A stretch of 64,000 nucleotides of DNA from Trichosphaerium sp. ATCC 40318. Its lineage: Eukaryota > Discosea > Flabellinia > Trichosidae. The notes beneath the pieces were generated by a model. That model saw nothing but the letters and a program-made list of their open reading frames with translations, was not told where the DNA came from and made no database searches. This document shows positions 36,082-47,252 of this stretch, piece by piece. The stretch is taken from contig JALMLS010000253.1 of assembly GCA_038496445.1 (NCBI GenBank), forward strand, positions 1 to 64,000, in the 5' to 3' direction. The position numbers and the translations under genes were made by a program. Within the stretch, counting starts at the first letter, position 1. The number at the start of each line of letters is the position of its first letter.

Positions 36082-36912
36082 ATGAAGGTGAAGAAAATAA
36101 AGGAAGACGGAAGCTTTGGAGGGCAAACAAAAGTTGCTTTACAGCTTTTCCTTCAAAACAACGGGTTTCCTAACCACCTTGTTGATGGGAAGTTTGGTTC
36201 AGCAAGTACAAAGGTACAAAGCGCCTAAATAACGTTTTTTTTACAACGGCTTTGTTAGGCCCTTCAACGGTATCTAGATGGTCAAAATACGCTTGCTGTA
36301 CGTCCAGAAATAAATGCAATGATGATTGGAGCGTTACAGAAGTTTCTGGGGAGGTTCGCGTTTGTGCTTTTTTTGTGAAGTTTTTAACGTGGTTTCCTTG
36401 TAGTACCAATGATTGGCATGACGCACAACAGATTAAGCTCGATGGAAAGTTTGGAAGGCAAACAATTAAGTGTCTACAGAGGTTCCTTCGTAAGGCTCTC
36501 AAAGTACATGGTCTCGCTGTAAATGGTACCTCCGCCGAAACATCCGCTTTTTTTTTTTTGTTGAAGTTTTATTTTTAGTTTGACATATTTTTTACTCACG
36601 TGATAATTTCTTTACAAAGGTAATTTTGATGATAATACTATTACTCATCTACAGTCGTTTATTGACATGCAGAATATTACTCTTGGTGATGTGGATGGAG
36701 TGTGGGGAGGAAGATCAAATCGGGCTTTATGTCGCTTTTTGCGAGAACAAAAATACAACTATGTTGCTGTTGACGGCGAATGGGGTCAACATACTACTAT
36801 AGCGCTTCAGTCTTGGCTTAAAACAAAGGGATATTCAGTGGGTGTAGACGGTAGGTTTGGCAGAAAAACTGTAACTGTACTGCAAAAGTTTATCAATTCT
36901 CAAATTGAATAA
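36082..36912 (+). CDS. Protein of tandem peptidoglycan-binding-like repeats
   Basis: Nearly the whole product (about 210 residues) is made of 20-30-residue units of the form DG-x-FG-x2-T-x2-ALQ-x-FL. Examples are EDGSFGGQTKVALQLFL, VDGKFGSASTKALQRYL, LDGKFGRQTIKCLQRFL, VDGVWGGRSNRALCRFL, VDGEWGQHTTIALQSWL and VDGRFGRKTVTVLQKFI. This is the PG_binding_1 signature of bacterial cell-wall enzymes, but here there is no catalytic domain and no signal peptide. Four short introns are in phase with the repeats. The ATG at 36082 follows a possible acceptor, so one more upstream exon (35870-36000) is possible. The ligand is unknown; transfer from bacteria followed by intron gain is one explanation. Confidence 0.7.
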
Positions 36913-37240
36913 AAATATTGTATAATTTAGAAACAACGTGTCCTCAGTAACAACCACAATTAAAAATCCTGTTGCCCACTCAGTCTGTAAAGTTTTCTTA
37001 GATCCTCAACAATGCAATATCGGCACTTAATTATAGTTTAAAGCTGCACCATAAATAAGAAATCAAGTCAATTGTCTAACGTTTCGTCAGATCGTGACAT
37101 GTCACAATATTTAACTACAGTTTACCATTTTGAAAAGCAACTCTCTGTTGAGAAAGAACACTTTTATAAGCTAGCTGAGTGTTGACTACACAGGTGGAAT
37201 TGCTTTGAAAACTTGGTTTTCAACGAAACAGAAAACAAGA
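36913..37240. other. Short intergenic region
   Basis: AT-rich sequence between the repeat-protein stop and the phosphodiesterase start. I see no gene, RNA or repeat in it. Confidence 0.4.
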
Positions 37241-39404
37241 ATGGAACCTCCTACGAAGAGACAAAAGCTTGGTAATGATGTGCCACTGTATGTAGATGCA
37301 TCATCCGAGGAAGAAGAGCTAAACCTAGCCATTGCGAAGTCATTGAAGACTTATAAACATGAAACTGGGAAAGAAGTGGTTCAAAGTGATGACAACGCTG
37401 TTTTAAATGGCAGAACCGATTTATACGCCCCACAAACTACATATTATTTGAATTACCTTCCAGGTTATCCCGCCACTTTATCAGGTTGTTAATAACGCGT
37501 TTGCAGGGTTTTCAACAAAGGCGAACGTGCAAAGTGTCAAAATATCAACGCTAATTGGCGTACGTTCCTAGAACGCTCTCATTACTCCTAAATGAGCGTT
37601 AGTATGACGCTAAGCGCATAATTCTCACCACATACAAACTTGAATTAGAATGGCTATTAAAACAGGTTAAAACACATAAAGCACATAGTATACGCGTGTT
37701 AATAGGTTATTACAGTGCCCAGAATTAAAGAAAGTGCAGACAATTATTTTACACGGAGATCAGCATTTCTCTTACAGTGTAAGTACTCGTTTGATGTGGT
37801 CGGTCTGATTCCAGCGTCTTAGGGTGGTAGGATAAAGACAATGATAATAGGAAAACCAACAATGTTTATCCCGTATGGGATTAACCACGGGAAGATAATG
37901 GTTATACGTACGCCCATTTAACGAGAGTATACGAATTGATTTTTGAATGACACATGTCAACTTATAAAATGACTTTTTACTTCAACCACCTAAAGTAACA
38001 AGATTTATAGATTACCCACATAAACTGCGTGTAGTTGTATCTACTGCTAACCTTATATCAGTGGACTACGAAAGAAAGACAAACGTACGTAATAAGCTAT
38101 ATCACGCGTACACTTTGATTAATAGTGAATAGGGAATTTGGGTTCAAGATTTTCCACGAATACAAGAAGGAGTACCACGATTGAGTACTTCATTTCCAAC
38201 TATTGCCAAGGATTTTTCAGATACACTCAGGGACTATTTGGATAATATTGGAGCACCAACACAGTTCCTTGAACGTTACGATTATAGTAATGCAAGAGTT
38301 ATCTTGCTCTCTTCTATTCCAGGGCAAGTATTTTATTATGTTTTATTTCTTTGTTTGGACTTCGTGAGGGTTTTCATTTTACACTTTATACTTAATTCTT
38401 GTTGCTTATTACAACATAATATGGCTTTATGCTGTGCTAGTCTTAGCACTCTGTTAATTAATTATGTGTAGGTATCATACAGGAAACAAGCTGAACAAAT
38501 ATGGACATATGAAAGTGCGAAAGTGCTTGAAATCTATGGGCTATACAATACCTGATTTCTCAGGTGTACCGCTGAATGTACAAGTAAGATCATCTATTTA
38601 TTATTTTCCTAACCCAGCAAGCGAATAAAACGCATTGAACTAAATACCTATCTTAGTGTTCATCTGTTGGCTCTTTGACTGAAAATTGGCTAATTTCAGA
38701 GTTTGCCAAAAGTTTCGGTATGTACCTTTGACACTTTCTTATTTGAATTAAACATTCGGTTCTATGTAGCTGGTAAAGATACAAGTAAACAAGAGGTCGC
38801 ATTTATTTGGCCTGACGTCGAGTTTGTGAGAGTACGTTATCAGAGTTTCGTTTGTTCAAAAAAAGTTATTGACAGTTGCCTTTAGGAGTGTTGTGATGGT
38901 TATAGCGCTGGTGGATCTCTTTGTATGACAAGCAAGAATCTAAAACAGTTGCTTATAGATCGATCCTTTCTTTATAAACCAACACAAGGCCGGGAGAGAG
39001 TCACACCTCATATTAAAACATACACAAAATGCAAAGGATCAAAGCTGCCTTTTGTAGTTCTAACAAGTGCTAATTTGTCTAAAGCTGCTTGGGGAAACCT
39101 TCAAAAGTATGTCAGCGGAACGTTGTAGAAAGATATGTTCATTTTCTTACCCTTGTTTTTTAGGCAAGGCGAACAATTGATGATCAGACATTACGAGTTT
39201 GGTGTCATGTTCTTGCCGCATTTTACATCAGATAAAGATTTTACTTGTGGACAATCTTCGGCGCCTAAAGAGGACGTTATAACGTTTCCAATACCTTATA
39301 GATTTCCTTTAACTCGGTATGGTAAAGTAAATGAGCATTGGACTTGGTCTAAAGCACATACCCGCCCAGATGGCTTTGGGTCACAATGGGAAGCTATTTC
39401 GTAA
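37241..39404 (+). CDS. TDP1: Tyrosyl-DNA phosphodiesterase 1
   Basis: Tdp1 hydrolyses 3'-phosphotyrosyl bonds left by trapped topoisomerase I. The ATG at 37241 starts a Lys/Arg-rich segment (PPTKRQKLG) and then EEELNLAIAKSL, a ubiquitin-interacting motif. The two HKD half-sites are both present: INHGKIMVI at about 37885 (first His/Lys) with VVVSTANLISVDYE at 38031, and HIKTYTK with LTSANLSKAAWG at about 39010-39100. YHTGNKLNKYGHMKVRKCL and QCSSVGSLTENWL lie between. The C-terminus ends FGSQWEAIS at 39404. Ten or so short introns. All catalytic residues are present, so the gene looks intact. Confidence 0.92.
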
Positions 39405-40121
39405 TGTTATGTAAAGGTTGTAAGTAAACATCTTTACAAAACCTGTTTCGGGGAATATGTTTTCTGGTATGCCTGTACTACGGTGTCTTGTAGAGAATAC
39501 AATAGAATTTACATCTAAACGATCCTGAAGCACGTGACACGCGATTTTTTTTAAACGGTTTTGTACGTTTCTTATTAATAAGAAAGCGGTACTTTTTAAA
39601 CGTACGACAGCATGGAGCGATAATTATAAACCAGCTATAATTGTGCCGCACAACTGTTATTCACATATTTTTTGGTAAAAGTCACGAAGCGCTCCGGAGA
39701 AATACATGAAAACGTGTAGTAGTAGCTATTGCAGGGCGAGCCACAGTATGTTTCATGTCTGTATCAAATAATACTATCAGATCCCGCTTGAAGGTGGATC
39801 ATTAATAGTTTCATGAGGTGACATACCGCTTGTTATACCAAAGTCCCCAAAAAAATTCGGAACGTTTGCACTTATAAAAACGCGCTGTGACTTTTCAGTG
39901 CACAAAAATTTATGAATCACAACGCCACGAGCAAAAACACAGAAAGCTGTGCGAAACACAGTTTGTTAATACCTGTAAAGCAATTTCTCGTACCTTCCCC
40001 AGATAGTGTATAAACGCGATTAGACTACAATGGAGCGTCACTGTAGACAAGGCAACTTATTCAGCTAATCAGTCTAAGTGATGGACGATGCTTACCACTT
40101 TCACAATAAACACTTCGCGAT
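39405..40121. other. Intergenic region
   Basis: About 700 bp between the phosphodiesterase and the membrane-protein gene. A minus-strand open frame at 39777-39959 reads somewhat like coding sequence but has no ATG before residue 43 and an in-frame stop before any acceptor, so I do not call it. CACGTG occurs near 39535. Confidence 0.4.
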
Positions 40122-41073
40122 GGCAACAACAAACTGCTTGATGTACTTCCTACTCACAGCTTATATCTGTTTGACTCTAGCCTCGATACATTCAACCAAA
40201 GGCACGTTACAAGTACGTAGTCTATTCAAGCTAATCACGTGATAAGCGGTAAAAGATGATCCCGATACCGTCACCTTTCCAGGAAAGGATACACCTGGCA
40301 TTTCAGCATCTTGCAAAGCAGCCTTTTCAGTGCGTTATACCTAAGTGTGCTATCCTTCGTTTATATTCTATTGTGTAGGCAGGAGAAAACGACAAATCAT
40401 TCAACGACACTGTGAACGCATACAAAACAAAAATGTTCTCAGACATTTCTACGGTATGCTCATTCCTGCAAGTAGATTTAGTAACACTTTTTCCTCAAGT
40501 GCATAGCTTCACACCAATCAGGTGGTAGTTATACATGCACATCTAAGGCTACTGACCAATATGAGACTGCATGTAAAGCGCGCAAGTGGCAGATGTGTGA
40601 TGTTGAAGAAAAAATGTCCATTACTTTCATATTTACAGTATCAGGTACGCTCGTTCGACAAAACCCTGGCACTAAGGCTAACTTTATTCGTCAGCTACAA
40701 GCGTATTTTCTGTCTGCACTCCTAAAGAATGTTCCAATGGCCCTGATAAAGACGCAATCACTAAGTCAATTTTGGCGGTACCCAACATCAATGACTTGTT
40801 CTATATTTTTTTTAATGTGTTGTGAAGGAATGTAAGTCAAATATTGGAGCAAAATGTAGTTTAAAGTACAAATGTGGTGGGCTGCCTACAGGCATGCTTA
40901 TAGGTATTATTGCGGGATCTGTTGCTGGTGTTATCCTCATCATTGCTAGTACGTCTTAAAAAGCAACACACGTAACTGAACGTTCCGTTTTTCTGATTTT
41001 TTCTTCTTTAGTAATTGTTGGTGTTGTGATTGTTGTGCGTAGAATGAAAAAGCTTGAACCAGAGTATTCATAG
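40122..41073 (+). CDS. Secreted-type single-pass membrane protein
   Basis: A signal peptide is evident (MATTNCLMYFLLTAYICLT, then LASIHSTKG). The ectodomain is spread over about six exons with several cysteines (SYTCTSKATDQYETACKAR, CKSNIGAKCSLKYKCGG) and no family I recognise. A transmembrane helix of about 25 residues follows (MLIGIIAGSVAGVILII and onward), then a basic stop-transfer segment RRMKKLEPEYS and the TAG at 41071. The tail is only about ten residues and contains a YS end. A similar plan, without sequence similarity that I can see, occurs in the gene at 58578. Likely a plasma- or endo-membrane surface protein. Confidence 0.7.
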
Positions 41074-41404
41074 AGCACCTTGTAAAAATTCATTCTTATC
41101 GTAATAAACTGTGTTTAGACTTCATGTATTGTCAAGTGTATAATCTCTAAGGTTCCAAAAGAAAACGTAAACGAACATATCTTAAAAACTAGCTTGAGTG
41201 TTTCTTACATCACGTGTTAGCAAATAAGTTAAGAGTCCGTTGGTATCGTATACGGTTCCACCTCACTCCGACAGCGAATGTGTTTCTATAGTTCTCAAGT
41301 AACTGTCCACCAAGATAAATCACATGGCATGTTTTATCCCTTTAAAGACTATATGGCGTTTGCACAAATACTTGATACACTGTTGGGTTTTTTTAATACT
41401 GTTG

Positions 41405-43217
41405 TTACATGTGTTCAAAATACATTAATAGTCCGTCTTCTGGTAATACTGGTATGAGAAGACTGGCGTCACTAGACCAAGGAGACCCATTCGGTACTTT
41501 TGAATGAGATTGTAATGTAATGTGATCATTCAGTGATGAATTATCTTGAAATTTTTGATTACAAAACAAACATTCATTTTCTGCTACTTTTTTTCGAATA
41601 AAATTTATCATCTTTATGTACCCATAGCTGTCCAGCCCTGGTACCAAGATTTAGGTTTATGTATCAATTCATATTGTATATGTCGTACCTAACGATTTTA
41701 CTGTTGAAGAAAGGTCAAAACAATGAGTTAGGCGCATATGAGTAAGCGCTTCATCTACAACAAAGTCAGCTACAAGTTTTTTTTCAAACAAAAAATAAGG
41801 AAAAAAGGAGGATAATTTCATTAACTCTTGAGGTTTTATGAAATCCTCTTGAATATTAGATGAATGTTATATATGCTATTAAAATTTTGGTATTCATTAA
41901 TGAATGAATAATTTGAAGAGTACACTCACCTATATTTACAAAATTTTCATTACAAAACAAACACTTTATTGGTGATGCTTGTTCCTCTTCCCACTCTCCC
42001 CAATCACCTTCTTCGCCATCGCTATCTTCCTCATCACCTTTTATTTCTTGCCAATGTCTTCCTATACATAGTTTAAAAATAAAACGAATTGCATAGCTAC
42101 AAATGGTGTTACCTGGCTCCAAATGATTTACCATATAAAATCTATCATACAATTTATTAGAAGCATTTAACCGCACATGTTTCTTCTTCCTCATGTGACT
42201 CTTTAACACTTTATAATCTCTAAAAACATGTTCGCAATATATACACTGTAACCTAAACGTTAAGTCAATAAGAGCTCTAACAAAAACTTGCAAACTATGT
42301 CAAAAAAAAGCAAACTAAAGGAAAACCTTAAAAAACATAAGTCAACGTCAAGTTGTATTTTGTTTCATGCTCAATCCTTGCTTGTAAACAAGCAAATATT
42401 ACTATTGTTGTTGAAACAAAAACACTTGGAAGACAAATACTTGTAGACACGTGACTTCAAAAGGTGACAAAAAAACTGCAAAAAAACCCCCATACTTGCT
42501 GAGTTTGTATTGCAACACATCAAATAAAAGGTTAACATCAACCAAATTATGAGGATTTCCAAGATTAAAGTTATGTCTCTGCTTAAGATGTGAAAAGTAT
42601 GATTTGTGGCTATCACCAACAAACTCACAAAACAAGCACTTTCGCGAAAACGTCTACAAAAAAAATGAGAAAATGTGAAAAAAAAATCTGCACGTGCTGC
42701 AGCTTGTTCTTGCTCTTGGTGCTTTAAAAGCTTTGTCAAGTTATCCAACTTTACTTTTTTACGTATTTCTGCATCTTTTGAGCTTGTGTCAGGTGATAAT
42801 ACTGTTTTCGCTTAGAGATAATTAGTACGTACTTCTATTGCGTTTTTTCGCTTTAAAATATTGTATTTAGCATAGAGCGTACATTTTTGAGTTCCTTGAG
42901 TCAGAGTACACTGCGTTTCGTTTAACTCATTTTTCCATTGTTTTATATACCTAAAAGCCGTTACAATTAGTCACTCGCGCGTGTACATACGAATTAAAGT
43001 CAGAAATTTCACGAGGTCTCTCAATAATTGTAAAATGAGCTTCTTTCATATGCTCTGTGCATTGTGTAATTTGTGAAGGTGGTAACGGTGCGGAAAATGT
43101 AGCATTGCAGAATAAACATTCAGTTGGTTGAATTTTTAGCTGTGGATGTGGCGAAATCGTCTGTACAACCATAGGGAATTTCTTACGCCCAGACTGCCGC
43201 TTGGCGCCTTCCGCCAT
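41405..43217 (-). CDS. ZNF277-like C2H2 zinc-finger protein
   Basis: Minus-strand exons from the ATG at 43217 (MAEGAKRQSGRKKF) read TECLFCNATFSAP, then FCEFVGDSHKSYFSHLKQRH, CIYCEHVFRDYKVLKSHM followed by RKKKHVRLNASNKLYDRFY, an acidic stretch with GDWGEWEEEQASPIKCLFC, and a last finger ECLFCNQKFQDNSSLNDH before the stop at 41405. The order of finger, KKxH-x-NxxNxxYDRFY, acidic WGEWEE block and CLFC finger is that of animal ZNF277, a nuclear/cytoplasmic zinc-finger protein that binds ribosomal protein uS5 in animals. Here the role is inferred from family only. The gene is divergent from the SET-domain gene over 126 bp. Confidence 0.75.
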
Positions 43218-43343
43218 TTGCCGCTGCGAAAGTGTCAAATCAAGCCCTGAAAAAAGTGGACTTTACGCGTTCTGTACTGGCTCATACACCTCGAAAAACA
43301 TGGCCTACAGTATCATGATACCTACTCAAGGTTATACTGTGTA

Positions 43344-44531
43344 ATGTCAGATCTATTCGTGCGGCTATTGAGCCACGCAGAAAAAGTACGTTAAACACAT
43401 ACCAGTTAGCGTGAAATACTGTTTTTTAAAGCGTAGAGAATGTATAAGCACACTTTTAACTCAAATTAATAGACTGTCACTCAAGCATCAATATCAACGC
43501 GCCTGGATAGAGTATTCACGTCATTAAAGCGTAACGCATCAGAAAATCCCAATTCTGTGTTAAAAAGCGAGACAGGGTACCACAACCATGAAATTGACAA
43601 AGAAATAACCCATAGATTAGATTTTCGTTAAAAATACAGGATTCGATAATAAAGGAAGCTGGAAATGGTAATTTTGTTTTATGACATTTTGACACTTTTT
43701 TTTTGACATTTTATGAACAAAATTTTTAGGGCTTTTCTTGAACGGTAATTGCCGACAAGGCGACGTTGTAGGGATATACCCTGGTACAAAAAACTTATTA
43801 CTAGATTTTTTTAACTGCTGGCAACAGGAACTGTTTATTTCTCTGTTGATCCAATTATGTTTCAGAGTTTCAGTAACAGCTACATTGTTCGAAGAAAAAA
43901 CGGGGTGCGATAAGGCGATATCAACGCCTGCGACCTTCAACAAAATTACTCACAATGTTCGTGTAGGTTTCTGTTGACGGTAAATACTACGGATTATCTA
44001 AGATATTATACAAATCACTTGCTGGTAGGTATGTATCTACAAGGTGATTACAAACCTGTCTAATACAATTCAAAAAAAATAGACAAAACGCTATACCTCA
44101 CCAATACTGTGATGAGAGTTGGATAATTCCTCGGTACACAATAAATGGTAAATCACGTGATAATTTTTATGTTTACTCGAATATCTTTCAAACGTTCAAT
44201 GTCATGTGACTTTTTTTTGTAGGTATAGATTCATTAAGGTGTCCATTAAATACTGGGCAACTCATAAATCATGCATCAACAGGATTTGAGGCAAATGTGA
44301 CGTACTTTGAGTACACTTTCCCAAAAGATTTTGATGATACCTTACGTACATTTATTCCAAATACGTGTTACCAAGCAATTGGAGTATCCCAAGCACCTCT
44401 CCCGGCAATAGTAATGGTAGCACTGAGGGATATACAGAATGAAGAGCTCTTCAGGTACGTCCTCTGAACGAGTTAAAAGCCTAAACAAGAAGAGTAGTAA
44501 TTACAATATGGTTGCTGTCAGCAAAACTTAA
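43344..44531 (+). CDS. SET-domain protein, SETD9-like
   Basis: The ATG at 43344 starts MSDLFVRLLSHAEK; after an intron comes a helical segment ECISTLLTQINRLSLKHQY. The SET fold begins near 43730 with GLFLNGNCRQGDVVGIYPG, continues through LINHASTGFEANVTYFEY and TLRTFIPNTCYQAIGV, and ends with VALRDIQNEELFSNYNMV and TAA at 44529. The NH and EELFSNY pieces are the post-SET catalytic and cofactor-binding elements. The arrangement, including the FIPN block, resembles animal SETD9 rather than histone methyltransferases of the SUV39/SET1 type. Substrate is unknown. One join near 43500-43560 was not solved cleanly. Confidence 0.7.
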
Positions 44532-44716
44532 TCAGGCTGATTCTTGAAGAAAAAACCCTTCAAGATCAACAAAGCTCGTTTCGGAACTCGCTAGGCTAAG
44601 ACATAGATTGTAAACGGCAAAGTTGGTGTTTATCTGATTCTTGATGTACATTAATAGTAATTTGATTGTATTACGCTACTTTTGATAGTTTGCTGGCGCT
44701 TGGAGTGATAATGAAT

Positions 44717-45016
44717 TTACTTTATTTGTGACAGCATCTTTTTACTCATTTCAGCGTCAGAATGGGCGAGCGCCATATAAGCACGATGTAGAAGCATGTG
44801 TATTTTATATGAGTCAGTTTCGTGCTTGTAGTTCCTTTTCTACGTTAGGCTGAATTTATAATGCCAGTCTTACCTAAAATCTGCCTTCACACGCGCACGC
44901 ATCCAATCTTGACCTGCTTTGGTGGGTACATTACGTTTTGCAGCCCATAAGCATAAACGGTACATTTTTAGGACATCTACCTTGCTGGCAACCTGGGTAG
45001 CAACCTGAGAGGCCAT
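44717..45016 (-). CDS. LYR-motif (LYRM) protein
   Basis: Two exons on the minus strand. From the ATG at 45016 the product reads MASQVATQVASKVDV, LKMYRLCLWAAKRNVP, then VKADFR joined to KRNYKHETDSYKIHMLL and ends SKKMLSQIK with TAA at 44717-44719. The YR helix, the FR about 30 residues later and the short helical C-terminus define the LYRM family, whose members bind mitochondrial acyl-carrier protein and act in Fe-S cluster or respiratory-complex assembly. Which member this is cannot be told. About 78 residues, normal size. Its presence suggests a mitochondrion or related organelle that retains ACP/LYR chemistry. Confidence 0.72.
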
Positions 45017-45206
45017 TGTGTGGAAATAAAAACCTGCGTTGACTTGTATTGTTGTCTGTGGCGTCACTTTCGTATTTACCTGGTTGACTGATGCGCTAGT
45101 ACTACCATGAGTGCACGGTAAGCAAAATAAATTACTACATCCTAATAACCGACCCACAGTGTGTTAGCGCATCACGCACAAAGGCACAATTACAGAACAG
45201 TGCGCC

Positions 45207-46216
45207 ATGACGACAATAAACACACCTTGCGCAATAAGGCACTACATTTTGACGCTACGCTTTTTAACATAATTATGAGCAGTTATTCCACGCGAACGTC
45301 AATGATGTAGCGAAGCAAATGGGTGTTAAAGATTTAGAGGGATGGTATTCAATAAAGGGAGCTCCAATACACTTAAATAACACCCTGCAGTACGATAAAT
45401 CGTATAAAACCGCTATTTTAAACTGACAGTTAAAAAGAACAAATGACACCGGCTCTCTGTACAATGTCTTAAAAATCACGTATCCAAACTACGGCTGGGA
45501 TATTACACAGTTCAAGTACGCGTTGAGACATATCTATGTGCTTTTTTTAACTGGCAAAACAGACGAAAACCAAAGCATTTTTGGGACTCTAAAGAGCATC
45601 AAAGAGAGTTTCTTGACTCCCTTGGTAAGACCAATAATTTTAAGACATTTGATCAACTAGAAACGGCTGATTACATTGCAAAGAAAGCACAAAGTATAGT
45701 CAAAAGGTAGACAGCAAATAATTAAAAAAATGGCATTAACTTTTATCTTAGATACGGAACAATGATAAATGCTATTCGTAAGCTCTATCCATCAACACAA
45801 CAAAAAGGAATATATTGGTCACTACAACCAAATCAAGAGTTATTTTTAACACGTGTTAAAGTAAAATACAATTTAACAGAACCATCCATGTGGTACAACA
45901 TAACTTTTTTAATCTAAAGCCAAATGACATTTGACATTCTCATTTTTTTCCGTTAAATATATAGGTACCGTATTGGTCATGAACAACTTCTGAATTTTGG
46001 AGCAACGCACAGAATGCTATCTTATTGGCCTTATGCTCTTAAGGCAATATTACCACAGTTTGAATGGGACTGGAAACAGTTTAGTATAGCACAGACAAAG
46101 TGCGCGAAACAGAGGTAAGTTTGTTTTTTATTGCGTAAATATTAAAGCTCAAATTTTGACTCATAAAACGCCGTAGGTACCTTCTACAATGTGTTGATAA
46201 AATGTATAAAGTATAG
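45207..46216 (+). CDS. Protein with repeated WY/YPxxxWDxxxF modules
   Basis: Exons on the plus strand contain three copies of one module: DLEGWYSIKGAPIH with KITYPNYGWDITQF (45325-45515), AIRKLYPSTQQKGIYW (45770-45815), and SMWY/YRIGHEQLLNFGATH with ILPQFEWDWKQF (45885-46085). The last exon ends CVDKMYKV with TAG at 46214. Similar W-Y ... YP-x3-W-x3-F repeats occur in uncharacterised eukaryotic proteins that I know only by pattern; no enzymatic motif is visible. The start at 45207 (MTTINTPCAI) is a guess. About 230 residues. Confidence 0.5.
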
Positions 46217-46515
46217 TTGTAATAATAAAACATACAATATCTAAATCCATACTGATACGCTGTGTTCAACACTTTTATTTTATGTAACATAAAATGTATA
46301 AATTATGATCCATCGCTCCTCTGATGCCAGTACCTTTCATTTTTGTACTCATCACAACAGAGTTTTCATACCGTCTGGTAGAAAGGGCAGCATGGCCACG
46401 CTAATAATCTCATTTGTTGACTATTCTAATTGTGATTGTCTCGCCTGTGGCGGCTTCGCTGCGAATGATTTTGCTTGTGAATTGTTCGCTGTTTCGTATT
46501 GCTCCTTGTTTCTTG

Positions 46516-47158
46516 TTAAACGTCAGCGTAACTAGCCGTGCGACCTATCAATACGACAGTATCGTCATCTACCTGAACAGGTTGTGTAGCAGACTTTGAG
46601 ACATCATTTATTTTGGTCATTAACGTAATTGCTTCAGTGGCACAAGAAGAGACTGTCAACAATGTTTTACGCAGTTTGGTTACTTCAGTTTTAAGCTCCT
46701 TACACTCAGCAGTCACTTCTGAATACTTTCGCTTCAAACCACGCGCTTCATCTAGTTCTCGCCTTTGCTGCTCGTTTTCTGTCACTAATTGTTCTAGAAT
46801 TGTGTTCAAGCTTTCGTTGTAGTCCTCCTATAGCACGAATTAGTCGTGAAGACATTTCTAAAAATTAGCACTGTTAATTCGATGTATACGCCGACAAGGG
46901 GGCCGTGATCTATTGCAACGGGTATCCAGTAGCGACCCGGCCCTCTATTGCCGTACACACGAAATAACGCAAAGAGTTTACCCTCACCTCTCTATCGCAG
47001 CGGGTATCCAGCCGCAGAGAAGTTTGAGTAAACCCTTCTGGTGTTCCTTTTGAGAAAACGGTACGTGCCTGTTTTTCCGCCAAAGGTCTTGTAAGCGCTC
47101 TAACACGATCGCGAACGACTTTGGCGAGTGTGGGTTGCTTATTTACAGGTTGCGTCAT
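46516..47158 (-). CDS. Two-exon coiled-coil protein, unknown function
   Basis: The ATG at 47158 opens exon 1 (MTQPVNKQPTLAKVVRD to LDTRCDRE). After a GTGAGG intron, exon 2 reads EDYNESLNTILEQLV, then a heptad-rich stretch (ENEQQRRELDEARGLKRK, ECKELKTEVTKLRKTL), ending at 46516. About 155 residues; the second exon should form a dimeric coiled coil of about 60 residues. I recognise no family. The intron carries an imperfect copy of the end of exon 1. The start lies 94 bp from the divergent PfkB gene. Confidence 0.6.
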
Positions 47159-47252
47159 CGCTTGCCGCCAAGATGGTGAGATTATTAATTTAACAATAAT
47201 TATTTTGACCAAATGTTGCTCTAATTTTCGTTGTATTTACATAAACGGCATT

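Noticed and set aside
39777-39959. Minus-strand frame ending SPHETINDPPSSGI
   Set aside because: No ATG near its start, in-frame stop just upstream, and no acceptor that enters the frame.
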